Shown: positions 18,107 to 27,132, numbered from the stretch's first letter. The stretch: DNA of 64,000 nt from Flavobacteriaceae bacterium (GCA_029243165.1 JAQWSN010000012.1:1-64000), one strand, 5' to 3'. The notes: generated by a model from the sequence alone, not told the origin. Translations and numbers: made by a program.

Positions 18107-19573
18107 ATGGATCCTCTACATCAGCATTTATTAAATAAAAATCGTCGTCATTTTTTACAAAAAATGGGATTGGGAATTGGGGGTCTTGCTTTAGGAAGTT
18201 TATTGGATCCCATGAGTTTAACCGGTGGGAATTCTGCAGCCGATTTATTGCAAACGGGTCCAGTACCCTTACCTCATTTTGCACCCAAAGCCAAACGAAT
18301 TATTTATCTTTTTCAAAGCGGAGGACCATCTCAGTTGGATTTATTTGACTACAAACCAACACTCAATAAAATGAGAGGTCAAGATTTACCAGAATCCATA
18401 CGAAGAGGACAGCGACTTACCGGAATGACCTCTGGACAAGATAACTTTCCTCTAACAGGGAGTGTTTTTAATTTTCAACAGTATGGAGAGTCACGTGCTT
18501 GGATCAGTGAATTGATGCCCTACACGGCTAAAATTGCCGACGAACTTTGTTTTGTAAAGTCAATGCATACCGAGGCAATTAACCACGATCCAGCAATCAC
18601 TTTTTTTCAAACCGGATCGCAACAATCAGGACGACCTAGTTTTGGGTCTTGGATGAGTTACGGCTTGGGGAGTCTTAATGACAATCTTCCTGCATTCATC
18701 GTTATGCTTTCAAGAGGAACAGGGCGCCCTAATGGTCAACCTCTTTACTCAAGATTGTGGGGCAACGGTTTTTTAAGTTCCCTCCATCAGGGGGTTCAGT
18801 TTAGAGCTGGAAAAGATCCTGTGCTGTATCTTAAAAATCCAGATGGAATCTCACGAAAAGAACGCCGCCAAATGTTGGATTATTTAGCAGCTATGAACGA
18901 AGAACAAGAAAAACTTTTCGGAGATCCAGAAGTTGCCAATCGTATCGCTCAATACGAAATGGCGTACCGTATGCAAACCTCAGTAACGGATGTGATGAAT
19001 ATCGAGGATGAACCCGACCATATTTTCCAAATGTACGGTCCAGAAGCCTTAACTCCAGGAACTTTTGCTGCAAATTGTATCTTGGCGCGAAGACTTATCG
19101 AAAAGGATGTTCGTTTCATTCAACTTTACCACATGGGATGGGATCAACACGATAACCTTCCCACTCAAATTGCCAAACAGGCTAAAGACGTAGATCAAGC
19201 TTCCGCAGCTTTGATAATGGATTTAAAACAACGAGGGTTATTGGAAGATACTTTAGTTGTTTGGGGAGGAGAATTTGGAAGGACAAATTACAGTCAAGGA
19301 ACCATGACCGATACAAATTACGGAAGAGATCACCACCCAAGAGCTTTCACTATTTTCATGGCAGGGGGCGGAATCAAACCCGGATTTACTTATGGTGAAA
19401 CTGATGAGTTTGGATACAATGTAGCCAAAGATCCAATGCATGTCCATGACTTGCAGGCAACAATTTTAAATCAATTTGGTGTGGATCATACCAAGCTGAC
19501 TTACAAGTATCAGGGAAGACGTTTTCGATTGACTGATGTTGCGGGCAATGTGATTCATTCCATTTTAAGTTGA
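18107..19573 (+). CDS. DUF1501 protein, Tat-exported, alkaline-phosphatase-like fold
   Basis: 488 residues from the ATG at 18107, four bases after the preceding stop; an upstream in-frame ATG (18080) would overlap it. The N-terminus has a twin-arginine signal (NRRHFLQKMG followed by a glycine-rich hydrophobic stretch), so the folded protein is exported by Tat. Signature blocks of DUF1501 are present: IIYLFQSGGPSQLDLFDYKP, MGWDQHDNL, VVWGGEFGRT and GRDHHP. The His/Asp-rich blocks resemble the metal site of the alkaline phosphatase/sulfatase superfamily. DUF1501 genes nearly always follow a PSD1 gene in Planctomycetes, and the same coupling is kept here. The substrate is unknown. Confidence 0.9.
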   Translation: MDPLHQHLLNKNRRHFLQKMGLGIGGLALGSLLDPMSLTGGNSAADLLQTGPVPLPHFAPKAKRIIYLFQSGGPSQLDLFDYKPTLNKMRGQDLPESIRRGQRLTGMTSGQDNFPLTGSVFNFQQYGESRAWISELMPYTAKIADELCFVKSMHTEAINHDPAITFFQTGSQQSGRPSFGSWMSYGLGSLNDNLPAFIVMLSRGTGRPNGQPLYSRLWGNGFLSSLHQGVQFRAGKDPVLYLKNPDGISRKERRQMLDYLAAMNEEQEKLFGDPEVANRIAQYEMAYRMQTSVTDVMNIEDEPDHIFQMYGPEALTPGTFAANCILARRLIEKDVRFIQLYHMGWDQHDNLPTQIAKQAKDVDQASAALIMDLKQRGLLEDTLVVWGGEFGRTNYSQGTMTDTNYGRDHHPRAFTIFMAGGGIKPGFTYGETDEFGYNVAKDPMHVHDLQATILNQFGVDHTKLTYKYQGRRFRLTDVAGNVIHSILS

Positions 19574-19607
19574 TGAATAATTTCTCAAGTTTAAATAAAA
19601 TCGAGTA

Positions 19608-21626
19608 ATGGAAATCTGGCTTGACTATTTTGGAAAATTCCATCCGGTTGTTTTACACCTTCCTATTGGTGCGTTGCTGTTTACTTTCGTAATTGCGCTT
19701 ATCGCTTTCAAGCAACCCAATTTGTATTCAAATACCATCAGAATAGGTTTAATTTTTAGTTTTTTTAGTGCCTTACTTTCGAGTATTCTCGGTGTTTTAC
19801 TCTACAAATCAGGAGGGTATGAGGAAGCGAGTGTTCAAAAACATTTGATTTTAGGTTGGAGTACTACATTAAGTATTGCTCTCTTATGGATCCTTTTCGA
19901 AAGGATTGCTTACAAAACTCTTTTCATTCCATTGTTTGGAGTTAGTGTTTTGATAGTAGGACTTACAGGTCATTACGGAGGTCAGATTACCCATGGGGAA
20001 GAGTATCTGTCAATTCCTGTAGCAGAAGAAAAGGAAGCCTCCATAAATTTGGATTCCATTCAATTGTATTCTCAAGCGGTGGCAAAGATTTTTGATAAAA
20101 AATGCGTGAGCTGCCATAATTTTTCTAAAAGAAAAGGAGAACTCGCACTGCATCAGCCTCAGGCAATTTTGGAGGGAGGAGAACGCGGAATGCCCTATTT
20201 AGTTGGAAATTCAATGGAAAGCAGAATCATAGAATATGCAGCCTTACCCTTAGAAGATGATTTGCATATGCCTCCTAAAGGAAGACCTCAGTTGACTTCT
20301 ACTGAGCTCAAAATTTTAGCTTATTGGATAGATCAGGGAGGTCATTTTGAGGGTACAGCCTCTTTTGAGTCTCTTCCTCAACAAGTTCAAACATCCTTTG
20401 CGCAATTTTTACCCAAAGAGTTGCCCGATGTAAGTCCGCTCAAAGCAAGTGTGCTTTTAGACCTACAGCAAGCGGGCTTTCGTATCACCTCCTACACAGC
20501 AGACACCCCTTTTATTCAAGCCAAATTCAAAGGCGAGACTTTGGACCGAAGTGCAATAAAAGTATTGTTGAAAGCTGCCGAACAACTGGTTGAATTGGAA
20601 CTGTCTAATTTTCAATTACCCAATCGCTTTTGGGAAGAAGTTGAATCGTTCCAAAACCTTTTGAAATTAAAGTTAAATGAAACCAATACTGAAGACCATC
20701 ATGTTGAAAAGTTGATCAATCTGCCTTTACGTTCATTAAATATTGGGGGTACCAATGTTTCATCAGCAGGAATTGAAAAACTCTTTCGGCACCCTTCCTT
20801 GGAATACCTCTATGCATGGAATGCTCAGATAAAATCGGACGAAGAAGAAAAACTGCAGGAGAAAACATCAATCAAATTGGTATTTGGCGTGTTTGATGGC
20901 TTTTCAAATCCACAACAGTTAAAACCTCCAAAACTTATTACTGAGAAAACACTTTTTGACACTACGTTGGAAGTCGATTTTTTTAGTAAAATTAAAGGAA
21001 ATGTTATCCGCTACACATTGGATGGAAGTGATCCTGATTCTACAGCCATCATTTACGAAAATCCTATTCAGATAAATAAATCGTTAACTTTAAAAGCAAG
21101 GAGTTTTAAAAGCGGTTGGCTACCCAGTGATGTTCTTACTGAAGATTATTTTAAAGTAGGAAAGAGTATTAAAGATTATGAGATGGCGACCCGTCCTTCA
21201 AACCGTTATTCAGGAGTTCACAAACTATTTGATTTTGAAGAAGGATCTACCAATTTTGCCGATGGCAAATGGCTAGGTTTTTCTGGTAATGATCTTGTTT
21301 TTACTACAAAAGTTTATCAAGAAGAATCCATAAATAATATTACGATAAGCTGTATGGAATCCATTGGGGGCTGGATTATTTATCCCAAAAGTGTTCGCAT
21401 ATTTGGGCGAAACGGACAAAACTCCTTCACTGAAATAGGAAGTTACAAATACCGTCCTGAGAAAATTCCTACCGAGACCACCAAAAAGAGTTTTACCGTT
21501 CCTATTTCATCTGGAACACATACGGAACTAAAAGTAGTGGTAGAAAATTTCGGAAAACTCCCCAGTTGGCATCCAGCGGCTGGAGAAGATGCTTGGCTGT
21601 TTGTTGATGAAATTCTTTTTTGGTAA
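19608..21626 (+). CDS. membrane DUF2231-cytochrome-LRR-CHB_HEX fusion protein
   Basis: 672 residues. Residues 1-135 are a four-helix membrane domain like DUF2231 (FHPVVLHLPIGALL). At about 160-245 lies a PSCyt1-type haem domain with CVSCH (Cys166-His170) and MPPKGRPQLT, whose Met may be the distal ligand. About 300-430 is a degenerate leucine-rich-repeat stretch (LVELELSNFQLPNRFW, LLKLKLNETNTED). About 455-515 resembles the chitobiase/FN3-associated domain (IRYTLDGSDPDS). About 525-672 is a beta-sandwich like F5/8 type C with a YSGVHKLFDFEEG start. It follows DUF1501 by 34 bp and probably anchors the cytochrome trio in the inner membrane. Domain boundaries are estimates by eye. Confidence 0.8.
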   Translation: MEIWLDYFGKFHPVVLHLPIGALLFTFVIALIAFKQPNLYSNTIRIGLIFSFFSALLSSILGVLLYKSGGYEEASVQKHLILGWSTTLSIALLWILFERIAYKTLFIPLFGVSVLIVGLTGHYGGQITHGEEYLSIPVAEEKEASINLDSIQLYSQAVAKIFDKKCVSCHNFSKRKGELALHQPQAILEGGERGMPYLVGNSMESRIIEYAALPLEDDLHMPPKGRPQLTSTELKILAYWIDQGGHFEGTASFESLPQQVQTSFAQFLPKELPDVSPLKASVLLDLQQAGFRITSYTADTPFIQAKFKGETLDRSAIKVLLKAAEQLVELELSNFQLPNRFWEEVESFQNLLKLKLNETNTEDHHVEKLINLPLRSLNIGGTNVSSAGIEKLFRHPSLEYLYAWNAQIKSDEEEKLQEKTSIKLVFGVFDGFSNPQQLKPPKLITEKTLFDTTLEVDFFSKIKGNVIRYTLDGSDPDSTAIIYENPIQINKSLTLKARSFKSGWLPSDVLTEDYFKVGKSIKDYEMATRPSNRYSGVHKLFDFEEGSTNFADGKWLGFSGNDLVFTTKVYQEESINNITISCMESIGGWIIYPKSVRIFGRNGQNSFTEIGSYKYRPEKIPTETTKKSFTVPISSGTHTELKVVVENFGKLPSWHPAAGEDAWLFVDEILFW

Positions 21627-21674
21627 GAAGTATTCTTTGTCTAAGTAAAAAGAAACCAGATCCAAAGCGGAGGC

Positions 21675-22334
21675 TTATTCAAAAAAAGATTTCATTTTTA
21701 AATACTCAATTTCCTTGAATGACTGAATGGTCAGATCCGCATTGCTGTAATCTTGATTTTTAGAATGTGGGCTATCAAATCCTACACAAAAAAGTCCTGC
21801 TGTTTTAGCAGCTTGAATTCCATTTGTGGAATCTTCGATAACAAAACAGTTTTCGGACGGGAATCCAGTTGAAGCATTGGCTTTAATAAAAATTTCAGGA
21901 TGCGGTTTTGAGGCTTGCAAATCTGCACCGCTAAATTTAGCATTAAAATAAGGGTCTAAATCAAACCGTTTAAAAATTCGATTAATATTTTGCATTGAAG
22001 CTGAAGAAGCTAAAACTAGAGTAAGTCCTGAATTAAAATAATTCTGGATGAGTTCGAACACACCCTCAATAAGCTCAAGTTCTTGATCTTCTTCAAACAA
22101 ATAATTGAAATGTGTCCTTTTTCTTTCTACGAGTATTTTGGGGTCTTCTTTCAAATTAAACGTAGTACACAAATTTTCGCAAATCGCAAGAGTTGCTTGG
22201 CCTGTAAATGATTCATAAAGCGCATTAGAAACGTCTAAATTAAAATCGACAAACATTTTTTGATAGGCTTTATGATGCAACGGTTCACTGTCAACAATTA
22301 CCCCATCCATATCGAAAATAACAGCTTTTAACAT
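21675..22334 (-). CDS. HAD-family phosphatase, beta-phosphoglucomutase-like
   Basis: 219 residues, cytoplasmic. All HAD motifs are present: DMDGVIVDSEP (nucleophile Asp8, acid Asp10), the ASSAS motif II, Lys in SKPHPEIF, and VIEDSTNG for motif IV. The helical cap of subclass IA lies between. It could dephosphorylate a sugar phosphate or isomerise a glucose phosphate; the sequence cannot choose. The start codon abuts the stop of the CotH-like gene, so the two belong to one minus-strand operon with the esterase. Confidence 0.85.
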   Translation of the reverse strand: MLKAVIFDMDGVIVDSEPLHHKAYQKMFVDFNLDVSNALYESFTGQATLAICENLCTTFNLKEDPKILVERKRTHFNYLFEEDQELELIEGVFELIQNYFNSGLTLVLASSASMQNINRIFKRFDLDPYFNAKFSGADLQASKPHPEIFIKANASTGFPSENCFVIEDSTNGIQAAKTAGLFCVGFDSPHSKNQDYSNADLTIQSFKEIEYLKMKSFFE

Positions 22335-23690
22335 TTAAAGGGCATCAATTGAATTGTCTAACCATGCGAGACGTTTTATGGTCCAATCCTTCAAATAATT
22401 CATTTCGTCTTCATAATTGTTTCCTACATAAGCGTTGGGCCATACATATTTTCCTAAGACCAACCATTTCGAAAAATTATTTTGAACGGCATTATTTGTT
22501 TCTAAATACTCTTGAAGGGTGACGATTTTTTCTAGAACCTCATCTGTGGCAAGAAGGGTGTTTCTTAGGCTGGTCCAACGTGCTTTAAGTGCCGAGACAA
22601 AAACAGGATCTTCCAAAAAACGATTCCACCAAAAAGGAACCAGCCAGTTGTCATTTGGACAAATTTCATTAAAACGATGCGTCCATCCCTCAGGTGAATC
22701 ACCGCCACAATAGTCCACGTTTCCAAATGCGATATTGAAATCCCAGATGGGCCCCATTTTTAATTTTTCACCTTTATCTTTGTGCAAGAAGGTGCTGATT
22801 CTAAAACCATCAGGATTTTTGCAAACTTCGTTCAGGATAAAAAAGTCAATGAAGCTGTCTAGATCAATGTAGTTTTGATATCCGTTTTCTAACGAGCTAA
22901 AGTTTTCTGATACAAGTGCGGTTTCAAAATCGTGAATGTAAGTTTGGATGTATTGTTTTTGCAAATCATTGATATCGTCCTCATCAGGATATTCGTAAAG
23001 AAAATGAGTGTTTTTATTTTGCCCTAAAGTACCGTTAACAGTGTATTGAGAGCTAAAAGAAATCGCCTCGGTGTAGCTTTCACCATCTCCAGTGGGTTTG
23101 TCAATTTTTAATAGGTATCCACCACTTACGTCTTCCTCTTTATTCTTACTAATGGCAACTCGGTTTTTGTCTCGCTTTATTTTTTCCATTAAGACATAGG
23201 TTCCTCGAAAAGACTCATTTATTTCTAATTCATAAAAGGCTGTACGGGTGGCATAGCGCCCCATTTCATTTGACAACTGATAGATTAGCACGTTGCGTAT
23301 TAATGACTTGTCACTGTAAGGACCGTACAAAATCCAATCTTCTTCTTCTGGAAAACCTCCTACAGAGGCATCTAAGTCTTCGTTGTTTGCGTCCCATGTT
23401 TCAAAACCGAAAGATTTTTTTTCGAACATTTGAGAGCTGGATCCTCTAATTTCAATCCCAATTTGGTGGGATTCAATCAAAGAGTCCCCTTCGAAGATTT
23501 GCATATCGGCACTTACTTTGGGTTCATCCACTATGGTATTGCCTTTGGTATTAATTGAAATCAAAGGCAGGGATTTCAAGTTCGCTCTATTTTCAGAATT
23601 TATTCCAGAGGTATCTGTGACATCTTCTGACTTGGAGCAACTACTCATAAAAAAAACCAAAATTAAACAGAGGGTGATTTGAGTTTTCAC
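22335..23690 (-). CDS. CotH kinase-family lipoprotein
   Basis: 451 residues with a lipoprotein signal (FFMSSC, about Cys18). The CotH-type atypical kinase fold is recognisable by IEIRGSSSQMFEKKSFGFE, the block EEEDWILYGPYSDKSLIRNV, YVLMEKIKRDKNRV, and the late GPIWDFNIAFGN block with the Asp of the WDFN catalytic centre. CotH phosphorylates a spore coat protein in Bacillus; outer-surface CotH-like proteins of Bacteroidota have no known target. It lies between the esterase (12 bp upstream) and the HAD phosphatase (directly abutting), a likely operon that might modify or release phosphate groups on a surface or glycan target; that is an inference. Confidence 0.85.
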   Translation of the reverse strand: MKTQITLCLILVFFMSSCSKSEDVTDTSGINSENRANLKSLPLISINTKGNTIVDEPKVSADMQIFEGDSLIESHQIGIEIRGSSSQMFEKKSFGFETWDANNEDLDASVGGFPEEEDWILYGPYSDKSLIRNVLIYQLSNEMGRYATRTAFYELEINESFRGTYVLMEKIKRDKNRVAISKNKEEDVSGGYLLKIDKPTGDGESYTEAISFSSQYTVNGTLGQNKNTHFLYEYPDEDDINDLQKQYIQTYIHDFETALVSENFSSLENGYQNYIDLDSFIDFFILNEVCKNPDGFRISTFLHKDKGEKLKMGPIWDFNIAFGNVDYCGGDSPEGWTHRFNEICPNDNWLVPFWWNRFLEDPVFVSALKARWTSLRNTLLATDEVLEKIVTLQEYLETNNAVQNNFSKWLVLGKYVWPNAYVGNNYEDEMNYLKDWTIKRLAWLDNSIDAL

Positions 23691-23702
23691 AATTAATATC
23701 GT

Positions 23703-24563
23703 TTAGCGCTGATGAAAGTGATCGGAAATAAATGCGAGAACTTTGGGTAATGAAGTTCTCCAATATGTCCAGGTATGCCCGCCATCCCGAATTCTAAATT
23801 CATGAGTTACTTTTTTATCCCTCATTTTGATGTGCATTAGACTATTTCCTTCATACAAAAAATCATCATCGCCACAATCAATGTACCAGCGTACAGAATT
23901 CAATTCTTTGGTGTCCATTTTTTCTACAAGCCGAAGCGGGTTGTTTTTTTCCAAGAAGCTTTCAAGTTTATTTTCATCGAATTTCATGTTTTCACGATTC
24001 GCAAAATCATTCATCTCTTCAAGGTTTTGAGGACCCATCCAAGCACTCAAGGGTGCTGCAGAGGAGAACAAATCGGGTCGGTGGAGTGCATAGAGAAATG
24101 TTCCTCCTCCGCCCATGGAGAGTCCTGCAATTGCACGAAAGCGTTTTTCTTTTTTAATTCGAAAACGTTCTTCTACATGGGGCATCAACTCTTTAAAGAA
24201 AAAATCTTCGTAATTCCATTTCCCCGATATGGCATTGGTGTAGCCAGGCAAGCCAGTATCTGCATCGGGCATGACAATAATCATTGAGGTGGCTTCCCCA
24301 CTTTTAATGGTTTGATCTGCTATGTGAAGAACTTCGCCAAATTGAACCCAGCCCGTATGGTCATCAGTGTATCCATGTAAAAGATAAAGTACGGGATAAC
24401 TTCTGCTTGAGGATTCGTAGTCTGGGGGGAGATAAACAGAAAATTTACGTTCACCATCCAAAATTTTGCTTTCCAAGCTAAGATTGTCCATCACTTTTCC
24501 ATGTTGGGCTTGACTGATTAATAAACCCAAAAAAAAGGCAACGGTTAAAAAAGAATATTTCAT
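23703..24563 (-). CDS. secreted esterase, feruloyl-esterase / esterase-D-like alpha/beta hydrolase
   Basis: 286 residues with a signal peptide (MKYSFLTVAFFLGLLISQAQ). The fold is that of the Esterase (PF00756) family: PVLYLLHGYTDD near residue 60, the nucleophile elbow GLSMGG (Ser149), an acidic IDCGDDDF near residue 230 and the catalytic His in RDGGHTWTYWR near the C-terminus. Such enzymes remove acyl groups from polysaccharides or hydrolyse small esters. It is the first gene of the esterase-CotH-HAD operon, reading away from DUF1080. Confidence 0.85.
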   Translation of the reverse strand: MKYSFLTVAFFLGLLISQAQHGKVMDNLSLESKILDGERKFSVYLPPDYESSSRSYPVLYLLHGYTDDHTGWVQFGEVLHIADQTIKSGEATSMIIVMPDADTGLPGYTNAISGKWNYEDFFFKELMPHVEERFRIKKEKRFRAIAGLSMGGGGTFLYALHRPDLFSSAAPLSAWMGPQNLEEMNDFANRENMKFDENKLESFLEKNNPLRLVEKMDTKELNSVRWYIDCGDDDFLYEGNSLMHIKMRDKKVTHEFRIRDGGHTWTYWRTSLPKVLAFISDHFHQR

Positions 24564-24635
24564 TAGTTTTAGTTTTTAAGAAAAATACAAAAAAGTGTTA
24601 GATCCAGAGGATTGTTTTTAAAAATCGGAATTTTT

Positions 24636-24669
24636 TTTGATTTTCAGCATTTATTTATTGATAACTTTA
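24636..24669 (+). promoter_or_regulatory. candidate promoter for the DUF1080 gene
   Basis: TTTG at 24636-24639 and TAACTTTA at 24662-24669 (consensus TAnnTTTG, one mismatch) are spaced by 22 bp, within the Bacteroidota range. The ATG is 28 bp downstream. Confidence 0.4.
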
Positions 24670-24697
24670 CAACACATCTAAACTTTAAACTACGCCT

Positions 24698-25627
24698 ATG
24701 AAGTATGCACTTTTTTTGAGTTTCTTTTGTCTAGCGGGTACTTTATTATTTGAACAAAGTACCAATGCAGACCCAGACCGTGAAGAATGGATAGCTCTTT
24801 TCAACGGTAAAGACTTAAGCGGTTGGGATATCAAAATTGCAGACCGAAATCTAAATGATAATTATTTAAATACTTTTCAGGTAGAGCAAGGCATGCTGCG
24901 TATTGTTTATGATGAATATGAAAATTTTGATGATAAGTATGGGCATATGTACTATCATCAACCTTTCTCGCATTACAAACTTCGTTTTGATTATCGATTT
25001 TTAGGCGATCAAACCCCGGGTGGAGAAGCGTGGAATGTTCGTAATAGTGGAATTATGGTACATTCGCAATCTGCCCAAAGCAATACTTTTGAACAGCATT
25101 TTCCGGTATCTGTAGAGGTTCAGTTGTTGGGAGGTTTGGGTGATGGTAAAAAACGAACTACAGCCAACTTATGTTCTCCTGGAACGGCCGTTGAGCGTTT
25201 TGGGGAGATTGATTACTCACATTGTATCGATTCAAATTCAAAAACGTATGAGGGTGATCAGTGGGTTAGCGTAGAAGTAATTGTTATGGGAGATGAGTAC
25301 ATTGCTCATTTGATTGATAATGATACGGTATTGCGTTACGAACATCCACAAATTGGAGGTGCTTTTATCAGTAAAGCTTTAAATGGTTCTGATTGGGACT
25401 CCATGGGAGTAACCAATAAAGCCGAATGGATTGCTAAAGAAGGACAAAGATTAAGTGAAGGTTTTATTGCCGTTCAGGCTGAAAGTCACCCCATAGATTT
25501 TAAAAATATGGAACTTTTAAATTTATGCGGTTGCACCGATCCTAAAGCCACCAATTACAAATCTTATTTTGTTAAATCGGATAATAAAATGTGTGTTTAC
25601 GATTCGCAAGTCAATTCTTTTGAGTAA
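24698..25627 (+). CDS. DUF1080 (3-keto-disaccharide hydrolase type) protein
   Basis: 309 residues with an N-terminal hydrophobic signal of about 24 residues. The DUF1080 / LamG-like sandwich begins with EEWIALFNGKDLSGWDI and continues with YKLRFDYRF, NSGIMVHSQ and VEVQLLGG. Members have been linked to hydrolysis of 3-keto-glycosides and are often found beside sugar oxidoreductases. The last 40 residues, with LCGCTDPKATNYK, resemble the short Cys-rich stretches common at the C-termini of flavobacterial surface proteins. It is co-transcribed with the downstream phosphodiesterase-fold gene, sharing TAATG. Confidence 0.85.
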   Translation: MKYALFLSFFCLAGTLLFEQSTNADPDREEWIALFNGKDLSGWDIKIADRNLNDNYLNTFQVEQGMLRIVYDEYENFDDKYGHMYYHQPFSHYKLRFDYRFLGDQTPGGEAWNVRNSGIMVHSQSAQSNTFEQHFPVSVEVQLLGGLGDGKKRTTANLCSPGTAVERFGEIDYSHCIDSNSKTYEGDQWVSVEVIVMGDEYIAHLIDNDTVLRYEHPQIGGAFISKALNGSDWDSMGVTNKAEWIAKEGQRLSEGFIAVQAESHPIDFKNMELLNLCGCTDPKATNYKSYFVKSDNKMCVYDSQVNSFE

Positions 25628-26484
25628 TGATTTTTAAAAACCAAATAAAAATTTTTTTTAGCTTTTTTTTGCTAATCACAAGTGGAGCAATACTGAATAT
25701 TAACGCTCAGGAATTAAGCGTCATGTCTTACAATATTCGTTATGCAAGCCCTGATGATGGGCCCAATCTTTGGGACAATAGGAAGGAGGATATGGTTAAA
25801 GCACTAACTGAAATGAAGCCTGACGTTGTCGGCATGCAAGAGGTTTTACACAGTCAATTGTTGGACTTAACTGATGGAATGAAAGGATATTCCTACGTAG
25901 GTGTAGGTCGTGCAGACGGTAAAACGGAAGGCGAGTACAGCCCTATTTTATTTAATAAACAACGCTTTAAACTGATAGATTCCAACACCTTTTGGTTGTC
26001 CGAGACTCCCAATCAAATTTCAATAGGATGGGACGCTGCATTGGAACGAATTTGCACCTATGCTCTATTTTATGACAAAAAAAACAAAAAAGAATTTTGG
26101 GTTTTCAATACTCATTTTGATCATGTGGGAACGGAAGCAAGGTCTAACGCCGCCCAACTGATTTTGGAGCAGGCAACTCAGTTAAACACGCGAAAGATCC
26201 CTGTTATCATTACTGGAGACTTTAATTTAGTGCCAGAAGAAAAGCCAATAAAAATACTCCAGTCAGCTTATCAAGATGTGCAGCATAAACTTTCGAGAGA
26301 GGCACCAAATTATGGAACCTTTACGGGTTTCGATACTCAGACAGTTGGAGATCGCAGAATAGATTACATATTTCAAAAGGGATTTGAGTTGATCCAGGCT
26401 GAGCATCTGTGGTTTAAAACCAAAAAAGGGCTGTGGGTTTCTGATCATCATCCGGTTGCCGCTCGACTTTCTTTTAGAAATTAA
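25627..26484 (+). CDS. endonuclease/exonuclease/phosphatase-family protein, secreted
   Basis: 285 residues with a signal peptide (ending at ININAQ). Motifs of the EEP fold are present: MSYNIRYASPDDGPN with the metal-binding Asn, GMQEVL with the metal-binding Glu, FNTHFDHVG, GDFNLVPEE, RRIDYIF and the terminal SDHHPV. Extracellular members act on nucleic acids, phospholipids or sugar phosphates; the target here is unknown. The ATG overlaps the stop of the DUF1080 gene (TAATG). Confidence 0.9.
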   Translation: MIFKNQIKIFFSFFLLITSGAILNINAQELSVMSYNIRYASPDDGPNLWDNRKEDMVKALTEMKPDVVGMQEVLHSQLLDLTDGMKGYSYVGVGRADGKTEGEYSPILFNKQRFKLIDSNTFWLSETPNQISIGWDAALERICTYALFYDKKNKKEFWVFNTHFDHVGTEARSNAAQLILEQATQLNTRKIPVIITGDFNLVPEEKPIKILQSAYQDVQHKLSREAPNYGTFTGFDTQTVGDRRIDYIFQKGFELIQAEHLWFKTKKGLWVSDHHPVAARLSFRN

Positions 26485-26485
26485 A

Positions 26486-26515
26486 TTTGTTTTTATCAAT
26501 ACTGTCTTATCTTAG
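26486..26515 (+). promoter_or_regulatory. candidate promoter for the DUF2911 gene
   Basis: TTTG at 26486-26489 and TATCTTAG at 26508-26515 are separated by 18 bp and match the Bacteroidota -33/-7 pattern with one mismatch. The ATG at 26535 lies about 20 bp downstream. Confidence 0.35.
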
Positions 26516-26534
26516 TATCCTAAAACCATTACAA

Positions 26535-27068
26535 ATGAAAAATCTTATCACTTTCGCAGTTTTATTTTTTGTAACCGTCTCAACGCTTCAAGCTCAAAAG
26601 TTTAAAGGTTTAGACAAAAGCCCCATGGACATGATCGAATATGCTCCAAACAAAGGGGAGCAGCCTTGGGCTCGAATTCTTTACAGTCGTCCGCAATTAA
26701 AAGGACGTGATATTGCAACCTTAGTACCCGATGGTAAATTATGGCGTATGGGTGCCAATGAAGCAACTGAATTGACTCTTTACACCTCCATGAACGTTGG
26801 GAATACCACTTTAGATGCAGGAACTTACACCATGTACGCAATTCCCGCTGAAGGTGAAATTACCCTTATCATTAATAAAGCGACACATGTTTGGGGATCC
26901 TACAGTTACAGCCAAGATTTAGATGTAGCTAGAATTACCGCGCCACTTTCAGAAGTTGATGATTCACTTGAAGCTTTTTCAATGATTTTTGAAAAGGGTA
27001 GTGCTAATGGTATGAATCTGCACCTTGGATGGGGTTACAGCAGAGCCACAGTTTCCTTCTCAAAGTAA
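26535..27068 (+). CDS. DUF2911 exported protein
   Basis: 177 residues from the ATG at 26535, chosen because it gives a textbook signal peptide (MKNLITFAVLFFVTVSTLQAQ); the reading frame stays open upstream to 26487. The body matches DUF2911: IEYAPNKGEQPWARILYSRP, LWRMGANEATELTLY, LDAGTYTMYAIP and WGSYSYSQDLDVAR. The family is common and uncharacterised in Bacteroidota. It probably has its own promoter and ends at the shared terminator at 27094-27132. Confidence 0.85.
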   Translation: MKNLITFAVLFFVTVSTLQAQKFKGLDKSPMDMIEYAPNKGEQPWARILYSRPQLKGRDIATLVPDGKLWRMGANEATELTLYTSMNVGNTTLDAGTYTMYAIPAEGEITLIINKATHVWGSYSYSQDLDVARITAPLSEVDDSLEAFSMIFEKGSANGMNLHLGWGYSRATVSFSK

Positions 27069-27093
27069 TTTAAAATTTCTTTTAGAATAAATT

Positions 27094-27132
27094 AAAAAGG
27101 TCTTGCAACTGTCTTAGTTCAAGACCTTTTTT
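27094..27132. terminator. bidirectional intrinsic terminator
   Basis: AAAAAGGTCTTG (27094-27105) pairs with CAAGACCTTTTTT (27120-27132) across a 14-base loop. It has T runs in both directions, so it can serve DUF2911 on the plus strand and the SGNH esterase on the minus strand. The esterase stop codon lies in the loop and its last codons form one arm. Confidence 0.85.
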
